Part shown: positions 50,012 through 60,791 of the stretch, one piece after another
Position numbering within the stretch: position 1 is the stretch's first letter
How the letters are laid out: each line of letters begins with the position of its first letter
NCBI GenBank assembly: GCA_937890485.1
Contig: CALBXN010000010.1
Location: 1-64,000 of the forward strand
DNA from: an uncultured Treponema sp.
GTDB lineage: Bacteria > Spirochaetota > Spirochaetia > Treponematales > Treponemataceae
DNA: 64,000 nucleotides
Direction of reading: 5' to 3'
Translations under genes and position numbers: made by a program
The notes under the pieces: model-generated
The model's input: only the letters and a program-made list of their open reading frames with translations
The model's database searches: none
What the model was told of the DNA's origin: nothing

Positions 50012-51639
50012 TGGCACATGAAGGACTTGTAGATAAAAGAGCATATCTAAATACGATAGGATGTTTACTGCAAGATTCGTCATTAATAGATGATATAGAC
50101 AGACCATTGGACAGGACTGATTTTAATACAGAAAACTTTTATGAATTGCTTTTTGTAGCGATTTATAACCTACATATGCAAGGTTGCACCACAATTGACG
50201 AGTTTAGCATAGATTCTTATTTAAGTAATTACAAAGAGCAGTATTCCATTTTTCAAGAAAACCAAGGTATTGAGTACCTTTCCAATGCTAGAGAAATGGC
50301 TACTCTTGAAAATTACGATTATTACTATCATAGATTAAGAAAGTATTCATTACTTCGTTACTACGAAAAACAAGGTTTGGATACTAGATTTATATACGAT
50401 AGCACAATTGCAGACACTTCTAAAATGGAGTCTGAACAAATCAAATTTGATAATTATACAGAACAAGACATTATTGAAATGGTTGAAGCAACGTTTGTTA
50501 TCAATCCTAATATGAAATATTGTACCAATACTCTAAGCACAGACGTACAAGCTGGTGATGGTATGACAGATTTGGTCAATGAATTGATGGAAGTTCCCGA
50601 TGTTGGTTTAGCATTAAACAACGAAGGATTAAACACTGTATCAAGAGGAGCAAGATTAGGATGTTTATTTATGCGTTCTTGTCCTCAAGGTGGTGGTAAA
50701 ACTCGTATGGCTGCTGGTGATGCTTGTAAAATAGCTGTTCCATACTTTTATGATGTGAATACAAATCAGTATGTGTATACAGGTAATTGTGAACCAACAA
50801 CAATTTTTTCAACTGAGATGCCAGTAGATGAAATTCAAACATTATTGATTGCTGCTGTTAGTAAGGTGAACGAGGAACACATTTTATATGGAACTTATGA
50901 AAAGGGTGAATTGGAAAGAGTAAAACAAGCTATTTCTTATATAGAATCTAGTCCTTTATATATTGTTCACATTCCAGATTTCTCAATTGAGGATATTAAA
51001 AATCAAATTAAGAAGTACAACAGAGAGTTTTCTGTTAGATATTTTTTCTTTGATTACATACACACTTCTTTACGTTTAATGGCAGAAGTTAATAGTAAAT
51101 CGGGCATGGGCTTAAAAGAGCATCAGTTGTTATTGGTATTTGCTACCGAGTTAAAGACAATAGCACAACAGTTGGATGTGTTTATCTACACAGCTTCACA
51201 GTTGAATGGAGAAGCACAAAATGCCTTATATAAAGACCAAAATTTATTGGCAGGTTCTAAGGCTTTGGCGAACAAGTTAGATATGGGTGTTATTTCTATG
51301 TCGCCTACTAAAGCTGAAAGAAAGAAGATTGAAGCGGTTTTACATAGAATGGTCAATATGCCAGTACCTAATATGTGTCATTGGGTATATAAGGTAAGGC
51401 GAGGCAGATTAACACGAATTATCATTTGGACAAAAATTGATTTAGGTACGATGACAGAACAATGTCTATTTGTCACCAATTATGATTTTGAACTTATTGA
51501 TATGGATTTTACAAAAATAGAGCAAGTAGAAGAAAAAATAAAAGAACATTCAGTTTTATTATCACAAGTACCTGATAGTCCAATGAGCGAAGAAGCAGAA
51601 GAAGAACCAACTGATAAGAAGAGTTGGGGAAATTGGTAA
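50011..51639 (+). CDS. dnaB: DnaB-like replicative helicase (543 aa)
   Basis: An N-terminal helical domain (about 1-130), a Walker A SCPQGGGKT (223-231), an FFFDYIHT Walker B and a later TASQLNGEA segment follow DnaB. The protein is longer than usual because of an insert before Walker A and an acidic tail (EEAEEEPT). It unwinds DNA 5'-3' at the fork. ATG 50011 follows AGAGGTGGATTG and overlaps the previous stop. Confidence 0.85.
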   Translation: MAHEGLVDKRAYLNTIGCLLQDSSLIDDIDRPLDRTDFNTENFYELLFVAIYNLHMQGCTTIDEFSIDSYLSNYKEQYSIFQENQGIEYLSNAREMATLENYDYYYHRLRKYSLLRYYEKQGLDTRFIYDSTIADTSKMESEQIKFDNYTEQDIIEMVEATFVINPNMKYCTNTLSTDVQAGDGMTDLVNELMEVPDVGLALNNEGLNTVSRGARLGCLFMRSCPQGGGKTRMAAGDACKIAVPYFYDVNTNQYVYTGNCEPTTIFSTEMPVDEIQTLLIAAVSKVNEEHILYGTYEKGELERVKQAISYIESSPLYIVHIPDFSIEDIKNQIKKYNREFSVRYFFFDYIHTSLRLMAEVNSKSGMGLKEHQLLLVFATELKTIAQQLDVFIYTASQLNGEAQNALYKDQNLLAGSKALANKLDMGVISMSPTKAERKKIEAVLHRMVNMPVPNMCHWVYKVRRGRLTRIIIWTKIDLGTMTEQCLFVTNYDFELIDMDFTKIEQVEEKIKEHSVLLSQVPDSPMSEEAEEEPTDKKSWGNW

Positions 51640-51652
51640 GTGAGGTGAAGAT

Positions 51653-52819
51653 ATGTATTTGAATAAAGATGCAATCCTAAACTCACTTACCAAAGATGAT
51701 GTGATAAAAATCGTTACAAGTTTAGGTTCTAGTTATCCCAAAACGGATAGTAATGGCGATTTAATATTTCAATCAGTTTGTCATGGCTCAGATTCATGGA
51801 AATTGTATTATTACCACGAATCAAATGAAGAAAAGGGTTATAAAGGCAGAAGTTTTCATTGTTATTCTAAATGTTCTGATAATTTCAACATTGTCGAATT
51901 GGTCATTAGAGCAAATAGAGTTAAAGGAAAAACTATTACTTGGTACAAAGCACTTAGATATATCAGTCAATTAACAAATAAATTGGCTATTGCAAGTGCA
52001 GAAGATATCGAAAAAGAGAAAAACCGTATCAATGACTTTGAATGGATAAATCGCTTAAAAGCAGTTAAGAGAACAAAAAAAGAAGTTCCTACATTGTCTG
52101 AGATAAACGAGAATGTTTTGGAAACTTTCTATTACGCACCTCATGAAGATTGGTTAAATGACAACATATCTCGTGAAGCACTAAGTAGATATGAAATTGG
52201 ATATTACGGCTTAACAAATCAGATTATTATTCCTCATCGAGATAAAGATAATCGTTTGATTGGTATACGAGGACGTTATCTTGATGAGAAGGATATAGAA
52301 AGAGTAGGCAAATATGTTCCATTGCAGATTGGTGGTAAATTTTTAAGTCATCAATTAGGGTCAAATCTATATGGCATTAATGTTACACAAGACAAAATAA
52401 AAACCATTAGAAAAGCAATGATATTGGAATCTGAGAAAGGGTGTATGCAGAATTATTCATATTTTGGGGATGATTCATTTGCAATTGCAACTTGTGGTAG
52501 CAATATAACACTTACTCAACAAAAGTTGTTACTTCACTACTTAAAATGTGAAGAAATCATTATAGCTTTCGACAGAGAATATCATGATGCCCATTCTTTT
52601 GAAGCGGAAATATATTACAACAAACTGGTTAAGAAAGTTGCGAATATAGTGCCTTATTGTAAAGTTTGCTTGCTGTTAGATAGTGAAAATAGATTGCCAT
52701 ACAAGGCAAGTCCTACAGATATGGGAAAAGATATATTACTAGAATTGCTTGATGAAAAGATTGTTATCACTATGGATGAAGTTAACAGAGTATTGAAAGA
52801 AACAAAAAAGGAGAAGTAA
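51653..52819 (+). CDS. dnaG: DnaG-like primase with TOPRIM (388 aa)
   Basis: An N-terminal zinc-binding part (C43, H44, C70, C74) is followed by a beta-rich region (about 170-245) and a TOPRIM domain: LESEKG near residue 260 and IIIAFDREY near 305. It makes primers for the fork. It lacks the long C-terminal helicase-binding domain of cellular DnaG. It lies directly behind DnaB. Confidence 0.85.
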   Translation: MYLNKDAILNSLTKDDVIKIVTSLGSSYPKTDSNGDLIFQSVCHGSDSWKLYYYHESNEEKGYKGRSFHCYSKCSDNFNIVELVIRANRVKGKTITWYKALRYISQLTNKLAIASAEDIEKEKNRINDFEWINRLKAVKRTKKEVPTLSEINENVLETFYYAPHEDWLNDNISREALSRYEIGYYGLTNQIIIPHRDKDNRLIGIRGRYLDEKDIERVGKYVPLQIGGKFLSHQLGSNLYGINVTQDKIKTIRKAMILESEKGCMQNYSYFGDDSFAIATCGSNITLTQQKLLLHYLKCEEIIIAFDREYHDAHSFEAEIYYNKLVKKVANIVPYCKVCLLLDSENRLPYKASPTDMGKDILLELLDEKIVITMDEVNRVLKETKKEK

Positions 52820-53812
52820 TTGGAAGAACTATTAAAAAGAATTAGACCTGTAACAGAAGAGGATAGAAAAAATCTTCCTGTATTTTCTTATAGTAAACTC
52901 GAAGTTTTTAAAAACTGTCCTTTGCAATACAGATACAAATATATTGAAAAGAAGTACTCGCAAGATACTTCTATCGCTTTGGAGTTGGGAAGTCTTTGTC
53001 ATTATGTATTAGAACGTAAAGGTCACATGATTGTAAATGGAGAAATAATTGATTATGAATTACTAAACGACCTATTAGCGAATGGTGTTAAAGAGACAGA
53101 TGAAAAAACAAAAGAAGAATTAATTGGTGTAGCACAGTTAAAAAGAAAATATTTTGAAACATGGTATGAGGCTGATAATGCAAGTGGAGCTTCTTATGAT
53201 GAAAAAATGAAATTGTTTGATAAAGTATTACACGAAGAAATGGAAGAATCAGAATGGAAGCCTACATATTTTGAAATGCCTTTTGAATTCGTTTGGGACA
53301 ATAAAGTAATTATAAAAGGTTTTATAGACAGAATAGACACCAAAGATACAGAAGAAGGTGAAACACAATATAGAACTGTTGATTATAAAACTTCTAAGAA
53401 AGTGTATGAACAAAGTAAATTGGCTACTTCGTTACAGTTTGGAGTATATGCTTTAGCAATTTTAAATAAGTTTGGTGTGTTGCCAGTAGAATCAGAATAC
53501 AGATTTATTCTTATAGATGACAAGCAATTTGCTCTTACAAAAGGTTGGGAAAATCGACTGATTAAAGCCTTAGATAAGGTGTTTGGTGACATTGAAGCAA
53601 GTGAAAAGAAAGAAGTATTTGTTCCAAAGCCTTCACCATTATGTCATTGGTGTAATTTTTGTCAAACCAATCCAGAAGCGACTATTTATAGAAATGAATG
53701 TGAATATTTTTCTAAATGGACACCAAATCAAAAGACATTTGAAGTAAATAAAAAATGGAATGCTTTAGAGAATATGACTAAAGCAACACCGAAAAGAAAG
53801 TTGGTATTTTAA
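52820..53812 (+). CDS. Cas4/RecB-like PD-(D/E)XK nuclease with Fe-S cysteines (330 aa)
   Basis: H61 (LCHYVLE), D170 (GFID), D188 and K190 (VDYK) form the RecB-type catalytic core, and C33 with C275, C278 and C281 (plus C294) match the iron-sulfur cluster of Cas4/AddB-type exonucleases. It probably makes single-stranded ends for recombination. TTG start behind AAAAGGAGAAGTAA; its stop shares one base with the next gene. Confidence 0.85.
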   Translation: MEELLKRIRPVTEEDRKNLPVFSYSKLEVFKNCPLQYRYKYIEKKYSQDTSIALELGSLCHYVLERKGHMIVNGEIIDYELLNDLLANGVKETDEKTKEELIGVAQLKRKYFETWYEADNASGASYDEKMKLFDKVLHEEMEESEWKPTYFEMPFEFVWDNKVIIKGFIDRIDTKDTEEGETQYRTVDYKTSKKVYEQSKLATSLQFGVYALAILNKFGVLPVESEYRFILIDDKQFALTKGWENRLIKALDKVFGDIEASEKKEVFVPKPSPLCHWCNFCQTNPEATIYRNECEYFSKWTPNQKTFEVNKKWNALENMTKATPKRKLVF

Positions 53813-54561
53813 TGACAGAAGAACAAAGAAAAATGATAGAGCCTATTTTCGATAGTTTTGAAAATGAGGATATAAAAGAGTTTTGTAAAATTTTAGTTGA
53901 CAATCTTCCTTTGTATTGGTGGGAAGTACCTGCTTCTTCAACAGGTAAGTATCATCCATCGTATGCTTTAGGAGATGGTGGATTAATGAGACATAGCATA
54001 TCTGTTGTACGCTTTTTAAATTGGTTCTTTAGTTTAGAGCAATATCAGAAGCAGTATACAGATAGAGAAAGAGATTTATTGAGATGTGCTGGCTTGGTAC
54101 ACGATGGTAGAAAATCGGGTGCTAGTGATGATGTAAAAGAAGTATTTACTGTCTTTAATCATCCTTTACTTATGGCAGATGCAGTTAGAGAGCATAAAGG
54201 GTGTGGTGTTATTTTAGACGGAGAAATTGAAATTATAGCACATAGCATTGAATCACATATGGGTCAATGGAATGTATCAAACAAACCAAAAGACGAGGGT
54301 ATTATTTTACCAAAGCCAGAGGGCAAATATCAGGAAATTGTACATTTGGCTGACTATCTTGCTTCAAGAAAACCTTTGGAGATGGAGTTTGATGATTGGA
54401 AGAAGCCAGAATTACCACCTTTGGATTCATACATTTTAACTTTTGGTAAGTATAAAGATAGAAAGTTATTAGAAATTGCTTCTGAAGATAAGGGATATAT
54501 TGATTGGCTAAAAGAGAATTATGGTAGAGAACCGTTAAGAAGTTTATTGAAACAGTTATAA
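53812..54561 (+). CDS. HD-domain protein with ExoX-like C-terminus (249 aa)
   Basis: The HD site is visible at H61, H97-D98 (GLVHDG) and HLADYLASR near 178. The last 45 residues (ILTFGKYKDRKLLEIASEDKGYIDWL) match the small ExoX-like C-terminal module seen on phage and bacterial exonucleases. A nucleic-acid or nucleotide phosphohydrolase is likely. It sits between the RecB-like nuclease and PolIII alpha. Confidence 0.75.
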   Translation: MTEEQRKMIEPIFDSFENEDIKEFCKILVDNLPLYWWEVPASSTGKYHPSYALGDGGLMRHSISVVRFLNWFFSLEQYQKQYTDRERDLLRCAGLVHDGRKSGASDDVKEVFTVFNHPLLMADAVREHKGCGVILDGEIEIIAHSIESHMGQWNVSNKPKDEGIILPKPEGKYQEIVHLADYLASRKPLEMEFDDWKKPELPPLDSYILTFGKYKDRKLLEIASEDKGYIDWLKENYGREPLRSLLKQL

Positions 54562-54572
54562 GGAGGAAATGA

Positions 54573-57500
54573 GTGAGTTTTTTTGGAGTACACAACCATA
54601 GTGCGGAAGGAAGTAATCTAAGATTAAGAGATTCTATAAACAAAATACCAGAAATGATTGAATATGCTCACTCATTGGGTCATTCTGGTATCTGTTTTAC
54701 AGAACATGAATCTATTACTTCTTCATTGGACGCACTTAAATATTACGACAGTCATAAGGATTTAGAAGGTTGGGAAGGTTTTAAAGTTGTATTGGGCAAT
54801 GAGATATATCTTTGTACAGAAGATGTAACTGCTGAAAACAAATTTAATAATCGTTATCCTCACTTTATATTGGTTGCACTTAATGCCAATGGTCATAAAG
54901 GCATTAGAGAACTAAGCACAAATGCATGGATTAAAAATTCTTTCATGCATGTAATGATGCGAGTTCCTACCTATTATAGTGACCTTGAAGAAACGATGGT
55001 GAACTATAAAGGAGATATTATTGGAAGTAGTGCTTGTCTTGGTGGAGCTTTACCACACAGATTATTACAATTCCAAGATTTAGAGAAAAGCAATCCTAAA
55101 GAGTATGCTGCCATTTGGCAATCTTGTAAGGATTGGGTTACTTATATGAATGAAATATTTGGAGAAGGTTATTTCTTTTTAGAATTACAACCTTCTCATA
55201 TGGCAGAACAAATATATGTGAACCATAAATTAATACAGTTGTCAAAAGAAACCAACACACCTTATATCATTACAACAGATGCTCACTATTTGAAAAAGGA
55301 AGATAGAGAGATTCATAAAATCTTCTTAGAATCGCAGGATGGTGACAGAGAGGTTGATGATTTCTATTCTACTACATACATCATGAGTGAAGAAGAAATT
55401 CATGAATACATGGATGAGTATTATGGAAGTGACGTGGTTCAAAAAGGATTGGATAATACAATGCTGATATATGAAAAAGCAGAGTATTACAAACTAACAA
55501 AAGATTTGGATATTCCATATCTTCCTCTTAATACAGATGAGCCAGATAAAGCATTATATATGAAATATAAGGACAAAATTGCTTTGCTAAAAGACTTTTA
55601 TGAGTCAGAACATGATTGTGATAGACACTTAGTAAGAGAAATTGTTGCTTATATTGATACAGACGAATACTATCGCACAGAAGAAGCGTATGAAAAAATC
55701 AATGAATGTCTTCATTATATTAAAGATTCGTCAGAAAAGATGAAAGTTCGTTGGTCTAAGTATCTTTTACAGATTGCAATAGATGTTCAAATAGCTTGGG
55801 ATGCTGGCACATTAGTTGGTGCAGGTCGTGGTTCAGGTGTTGGTTTTTGTTTGTTGAATATTCTTGGAATTACACAGATTAATCCATTAAGAGAAAAGAC
55901 AAAAACGTACCCTTGGAGATTCTTAAATCCTGAACGTGCTTCTGTTTTGGATATTGATATTGATATATGTGGTTCAAAACGAGAGACAGTTATTCAAGCA
56001 ATGAAAGATACTTATGGAGAAGATAGAGTTAGTAAGGTTATGACTTTATCAACTGAAAAAAGTAGAAGTGCAATATTAACAGCAGCTCGTGGTTTGAAGA
56101 TTGACAACGATATTGCACAGTATATCAGTTCATTGATTGTAGCAGATAGAGGACAATTAAGAACATTATCTCAAATGTATTATGGAGATGATGATAATCC
56201 ACCTGTAAAAGAGTTTGTTGCAGAAATGGATAAATATCCCGAATTATGGGAAGCAGCACAGAAGATAGAAGGATTGGTTAATGGAGTTGGTTCACATGCT
56301 GGTGGCATTATTCTTGTTGACAAACCATTTACAGATACAACAGCATTAATGAAAACTAATTCAGGTGATATTATCACACAGTTTGACCTTCATATGTGTG
56401 AAGATTGCTCATTGATTAAAGTAGACCTTTTGTGTATTGATGCTTTAGATAAGATGCAAGCAGAATTAGAACTGTTATTAGAAAATGGTTTGATTGAATG
56501 GCAAGGGTCTTTAAAAGCTACTTATGAAAAGTATTTAGGTGTCTACACACTAGAGCGTGAAGCAGAAAATATGTGGAGAATGTTATGGAATCACAAAGTA
56601 ATGTCTTTCTTCCAAATGGAAAAAGAAAGTGGTGTACAAGCTGTCGCATTAGCAAAACCTGCTTCTGTCGATGAATTAGCAACAATTAACTCAGTTTTGC
56701 GATTAATGGCACAAGAGAAAGGTGCTGAAACACCGTTACAAAAGTACGCAAGATTTAGAGAAAATATTCAGTGTTGGTATGATGAAATGACTGAATACGG
56801 GTTGACTCAAGAGGAACAAGATATATTGAAAGATATTATTGGTGTATCTTTTGGTATTTGTGAAGCACAAGAGTACTTGGTTTTGTTGACTCAGCACCCT
56901 AAAATCGGAGGATTCTCATTAGCATGGGGCGATAGATTAAGAAAAGCAGTTGCTAAAAAGAAACCAAAAGAGTTCTTACAGTTGCAAGAAGAGTTTTTTG
57001 CAAATGCAAAAGAGAAGAATTTATCAGAGAACCTTACCAATTATGTTTGGAATGTATTGATATGTACTCAGCGAGGTTATGGTTTTAACAAATCACATAC
57101 ATTGGCTTATTCGATTATTGGCTTACAAGAATTGAATTTGTGTTATAAATACAATCCTATTTATTGGCAAACGGCTAATCTAATTGTTGATTCAGGTGCA
57201 ATTGATGAAAATGCTGGTGATTCTACTAATTATGGAAAGATGGCAATAGCGATTGCGTCCGTTCAGAAAGAGAAAGTAAAAGTAGAGTTACCACTTATTA
57301 ACTCAGCAGAATTTGGTTTTAAAGCTGATGTGGACAACAATCGAATTATTTTTGGACTAAAAGGAATAAATGGTATTGGTGATGATATTGTACAAGCCAT
57401 TGTTCAAAATAGACCATTTGCTTCTATTGAAGACTTTGCTGAAAAGATGTTGGATACAAAATTAATTACCAACGCTAAAATGGTGCAGTTGATTAAAGCT

Positions 57501-58511
57501 GGTTGTTTTACAGAATTGCATTCAATTGACAGAAAAGAAACAATGGACTGGTTCTTAAAAAAATATGTTTATAGTCCAAGTGAGAAAATTACTATGCAAC
57601 AATTTGGCAAGATGAAAGAATTAGAAATCGTTCCTGATTCGTTAGACTTGCCTGTTAGGATGGTCAATTTTAAGAAATATGTATTGGACGAAGAAGGTTT
57701 GTATGAAAAGCATATTGATGAAGGTAAAAAGGTACCAAAACGAGGATATCACGATGGGTATTATATCTTAGATAATAATTCACAACCTTTCTTTAAGGAA
57801 CATTTTACAGAAGATTCAGTTGTAAAAACACAAGGAGATTACTACATCGTTTCGGAGAAGTTATTTACAAAGGAAGTTGATAACAAGATTCAACCATTAA
57901 AGGATTGGTTTGATAATTCAGATACATTGAGTTTATATAACGAAGCATTGTATGGGACTGTTTGGAAAAAACACGCAGATGGCACTTTGCCTTCATGGTC
58001 TATGCAAGCATTAAGTTATTACGATGGAGAACATGAATTAGAGCATATCAATGAAGAATTATATGGTGTAGTTAACTTCTTTGAATTGCCAGAAGAACCA
58101 GAACCTTACGATTATTACACTCGTTATATTGATGGTTCGCCTAGACAGATACCAAAATTTAAGATTTCACGTATCGCAGGAACAGTTATTAATGCTGATA
58201 ATTTGCATTGTATGGTAACACTTTTAACCAAGTATGGTGCTGTACAAGTGAAGTTCAATAAAGGACATTATGCTTTTTACAATAAACAAATTTCAGCAAA
58301 ACTTGACCCAAATAGTGATAAGAAAACAGTTCTTGAAAAAAGTTGGTTGAGTAGAGGTTCTAAAATTATTGTAGCAGGTATTAGAAGAGAAGATAATTTC
58401 AGACCTATGGTATATAAAGATACAATTTATCAACATACAGTAAATAGAATTCAAGAAATACACGAGGATGGTACTTTATTATTACAGTCTGAAAGAACAA
58501 AAGTAGAATAG
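54573..58511 (+). CDS. dnaE: DNA polymerase III alpha subunit, DnaE-type (1312 aa)
   Basis: The N-terminal PHP domain starts GVHNHSAEG (1-270 or so), followed by the polymerase palm with the paired catalytic aspartates DIDID near 460, a helical thumb/fingers region and, after about residue 900, helix-hairpin-helix and beta-rich parts. It replicates the phage chromosome. Such C-family polymerases occur in large Firmicutes phages. The start is GTG 54573 behind AAGGAGGAAAT; ATG 54569 is in another frame. Confidence 0.9.
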   Translation: MSFFGVHNHSAEGSNLRLRDSINKIPEMIEYAHSLGHSGICFTEHESITSSLDALKYYDSHKDLEGWEGFKVVLGNEIYLCTEDVTAENKFNNRYPHFILVALNANGHKGIRELSTNAWIKNSFMHVMMRVPTYYSDLEETMVNYKGDIIGSSACLGGALPHRLLQFQDLEKSNPKEYAAIWQSCKDWVTYMNEIFGEGYFFLELQPSHMAEQIYVNHKLIQLSKETNTPYIITTDAHYLKKEDREIHKIFLESQDGDREVDDFYSTTYIMSEEEIHEYMDEYYGSDVVQKGLDNTMLIYEKAEYYKLTKDLDIPYLPLNTDEPDKALYMKYKDKIALLKDFYESEHDCDRHLVREIVAYIDTDEYYRTEEAYEKINECLHYIKDSSEKMKVRWSKYLLQIAIDVQIAWDAGTLVGAGRGSGVGFCLLNILGITQINPLREKTKTYPWRFLNPERASVLDIDIDICGSKRETVIQAMKDTYGEDRVSKVMTLSTEKSRSAILTAARGLKIDNDIAQYISSLIVADRGQLRTLSQMYYGDDDNPPVKEFVAEMDKYPELWEAAQKIEGLVNGVGSHAGGIILVDKPFTDTTALMKTNSGDIITQFDLHMCEDCSLIKVDLLCIDALDKMQAELELLLENGLIEWQGSLKATYEKYLGVYTLEREAENMWRMLWNHKVMSFFQMEKESGVQAVALAKPASVDELATINSVLRLMAQEKGAETPLQKYARFRENIQCWYDEMTEYGLTQEEQDILKDIIGVSFGICEAQEYLVLLTQHPKIGGFSLAWGDRLRKAVAKKKPKEFLQLQEEFFANAKEKNLSENLTNYVWNVLICTQRGYGFNKSHTLAYSIIGLQELNLCYKYNPIYWQTANLIVDSGAIDENAGDSTNYGKMAIAIASVQKEKVKVELPLINSAEFGFKADVDNNRIIFGLKGINGIGDDIVQAIVQNRPFASIEDFAEKMLDTKLITNAKMVQLIKAGCFTELHSIDRKETMDWFLKKYVYSPSEKITMQQFGKMKELEIVPDSLDLPVRMVNFKKYVLDEEGLYEKHIDEGKKVPKRGYHDGYYILDNNSQPFFKEHFTEDSVVKTQGDYYIVSEKLFTKEVDNKIQPLKDWFDNSDTLSLYNEALYGTVWKKHADGTLPSWSMQALSYYDGEHELEHINEELYGVVNFFELPEEPEPYDYYTRYIDGSPRQIPKFKISRIAGTVINADNLHCMVTLLTKYGAVQVKFNKGHYAFYNKQISAKLDPNSDKKTVLEKSWLSRGSKIIVAGIRREDNFRPMVYKDTIYQHTVNRIQEIHEDGTLLLQSERTKVE

Positions 58512-58525
58512 GAAAGTGAGGACTA

Positions 58526-60781
58526 ATGGCATTAGAAGATAGAATTAAAATTATTTGTAGTGTAGAAACCATAAGGTTTTATAAAAATGAATTTGGTATT
58601 GCTGTTGTATCAGTGGATTCAGTAAAGGAAGGAAAACCAAAAACGGATAAATTCAATCAGATTATCATTAAAGGGGTTATGCCACAATTGGTAGAAGGAA
58701 ATCCATATGTATTGGTAGCTGATTATGTAGAAGACCCAAAATGGGGAGGTCAATACAATATTATTTCAATCTATAGTGCCATTACCTTTGGTGACAATGA
58801 CAAAGTTGGACAGAAGAAATTCTTGTCCTCTTTGTTCACACCACTACAGATTGAAAATATGTATTCTGCTTTAGATAACCCATTTGATTCATTGAAGAAC
58901 AATAGAGCAGAAGATTTAGTTAAGGTAAAAGGATGTGGCTTAGATACGGCTGCAAGATGGATTGAAAGATTTAATCGTAATATGCATTTGGCAAAAATCT
59001 TCTCAGAATTGGAAGAATTTAACCTAACAAATAATATGGTGAACAGACTTATGGAGAAATATAATTCACCAGACCTTGTTGTAGAAAAGGTAAAAAATAA
59101 TCCATATGTTCTGTGTAATGAAGTAAAGGGTATTGGTTGGAAAACGGCTGATAAGATTGCTCTTGAAGGTGGTATGGAAGAGTTTTGTACGCAACGTATT
59201 AGTGCATATATCTATAAGTATTTAGAAGATTCAGGTCAAAATGGTTGTTCATGGGTAACGCCAGATGAGTTAATGGGTGGAATTATCGAAATGCTTGGTG
59301 AAGAAGTACCTGATATGAATATTACAGAAGCCATTCATGAGATGGGCGAAGAATTATGGTGGAATGATGATAAGACACAAATTGGTCTGAGAAAGTATTT
59401 TAATATAGAAGAGAAGATTGCAAAAGAACTTATTAGAATACGAGACGCTAAGTCAGAAATTACATATGGTGATTGGGAAGATACCATTAAACACGTAGAA
59501 CATAAGAATGGATGGAAGTTCACGGAAGAACAGCGATTAGGTGTAAAAGAAGCACTTGAAAACAATGTAGTTGTTATTCATGGTGAAGCTGGAACAGGAA
59601 AAAGTTCATCTGTATCTGCTTTTCTTGAGGCATTAAAGAATTATGTATATGTACAGTGTGCTTTGTCTGGTAGAGCAAGTTCACGAATGACAGAAATTAC
59701 AGGCGAAGAAGGATATACAATTCACAGATTGTTAAAGTATCCGTGTCAAGGAGATGATGGTAAAAATGGTTTTACTTATCATGATGAAAACCCTTTAGAT
59801 GTAGACATTGTTATTATTGACGAGATTTCAATGGTTGATGCGTTTTTATTCTATTACTTATTGAGGGCAATACCTTCAGGTGCTAAGTTGATTTGTTTAG
59901 GAGATATGGGACAGTTAGAGTCTATCGGATGTGGAAATATTGCATTTGATATGATTCATTCACCTGAGATTCCAACTGTATATCTTAGTCAGGTACATAG
60001 ACAAGCTGCTTCATCAGCGATTGTTACAGAAGCAAGACGTATTAGACAAGGGAATCAAATTGTAGAAAAAGATTGGGTAGGTACTGATATTCGAGGAGAG
60101 TTAAAAGACTTATCATTGGATTGTTACTCTGATAAGAGCAACACGTTCTATAAGATTATGCAGAAATTCTCAGAAGCAATGAGTAAAGATGATTTCAATG
60201 TCATGGAAACTCAGATTTTAGTACCAGTAAAAAATAATGGTGATGCTTGTACCTATAATATCAACAATACTATTCAGGACTTATATAATCCAAGTGATAT
60301 TGATAAACCACAGATTGAGGTTGTGTCACAAGGAAAAGTAACCATTCTCCGTAGAGGAGATAAGGTAATCAATACACAGAACACTTACAAAACCAATCCA
60401 CCAATCTTTAATGGTAACTTAGGAATTATTAAAGAAGTGTTTCCAGAAGATAAGGCACTGATTATCTCATTTATGGGAATTGGAGATGTGTATGTAGAAG
60501 GAACACAAGTAAATAGTATTGAACTTGGTTACGCAATAACAGTTCACAAGTCACAAGGTTCGCAGTTTGACCACGTAATATTTGGTATTGATTTTGGTTC
60601 TTATTCATTGCTGACTAGAGAATTATTATATACAGGCATTACAAGAGCAAAGAGAATGTGTGACTTGATTGCACAAACAGGTGCTTTGAGAATGGCTATT
60701 AGCAAAGAGGGTGTTAGTAAAAAGCAAACACACTTGCAACAGTGTCTATATGATACAGCACACCCTAAACTGGTATTTTAA
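58526..60781 (+). CDS. recD2: RecD2-like SF1B helicase (751 aa)
   Basis: An N-terminal OB-like and helix-hairpin-helix part (about 1-330) precedes Walker A GEAGTGKS (353-360), DEISMVD, QVHRQA, TVHKSQGSQFDHV and YTGITRAK, all SF1 motifs in the RecD2 order. It moves 5'-3' and helps resection or fork restart. GAAAGTGAGGACTA precedes the ATG. It ends the large replication operon. Confidence 0.9.
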   Translation: MALEDRIKIICSVETIRFYKNEFGIAVVSVDSVKEGKPKTDKFNQIIIKGVMPQLVEGNPYVLVADYVEDPKWGGQYNIISIYSAITFGDNDKVGQKKFLSSLFTPLQIENMYSALDNPFDSLKNNRAEDLVKVKGCGLDTAARWIERFNRNMHLAKIFSELEEFNLTNNMVNRLMEKYNSPDLVVEKVKNNPYVLCNEVKGIGWKTADKIALEGGMEEFCTQRISAYIYKYLEDSGQNGCSWVTPDELMGGIIEMLGEEVPDMNITEAIHEMGEELWWNDDKTQIGLRKYFNIEEKIAKELIRIRDAKSEITYGDWEDTIKHVEHKNGWKFTEEQRLGVKEALENNVVVIHGEAGTGKSSSVSAFLEALKNYVYVQCALSGRASSRMTEITGEEGYTIHRLLKYPCQGDDGKNGFTYHDENPLDVDIVIIDEISMVDAFLFYYLLRAIPSGAKLICLGDMGQLESIGCGNIAFDMIHSPEIPTVYLSQVHRQAASSAIVTEARRIRQGNQIVEKDWVGTDIRGELKDLSLDCYSDKSNTFYKIMQKFSEAMSKDDFNVMETQILVPVKNNGDACTYNINNTIQDLYNPSDIDKPQIEVVSQGKVTILRRGDKVINTQNTYKTNPPIFNGNLGIIKEVFPEDKALIISFMGIGDVYVEGTQVNSIELGYAITVHKSQGSQFDHVIFGIDFGSYSLLTRELLYTGITRAKRMCDLIAQTGALRMAISKEGVSKKQTHLQQCLYDTAHPKLVF

Positions 60782-60791
60782 CAAAATTGAC

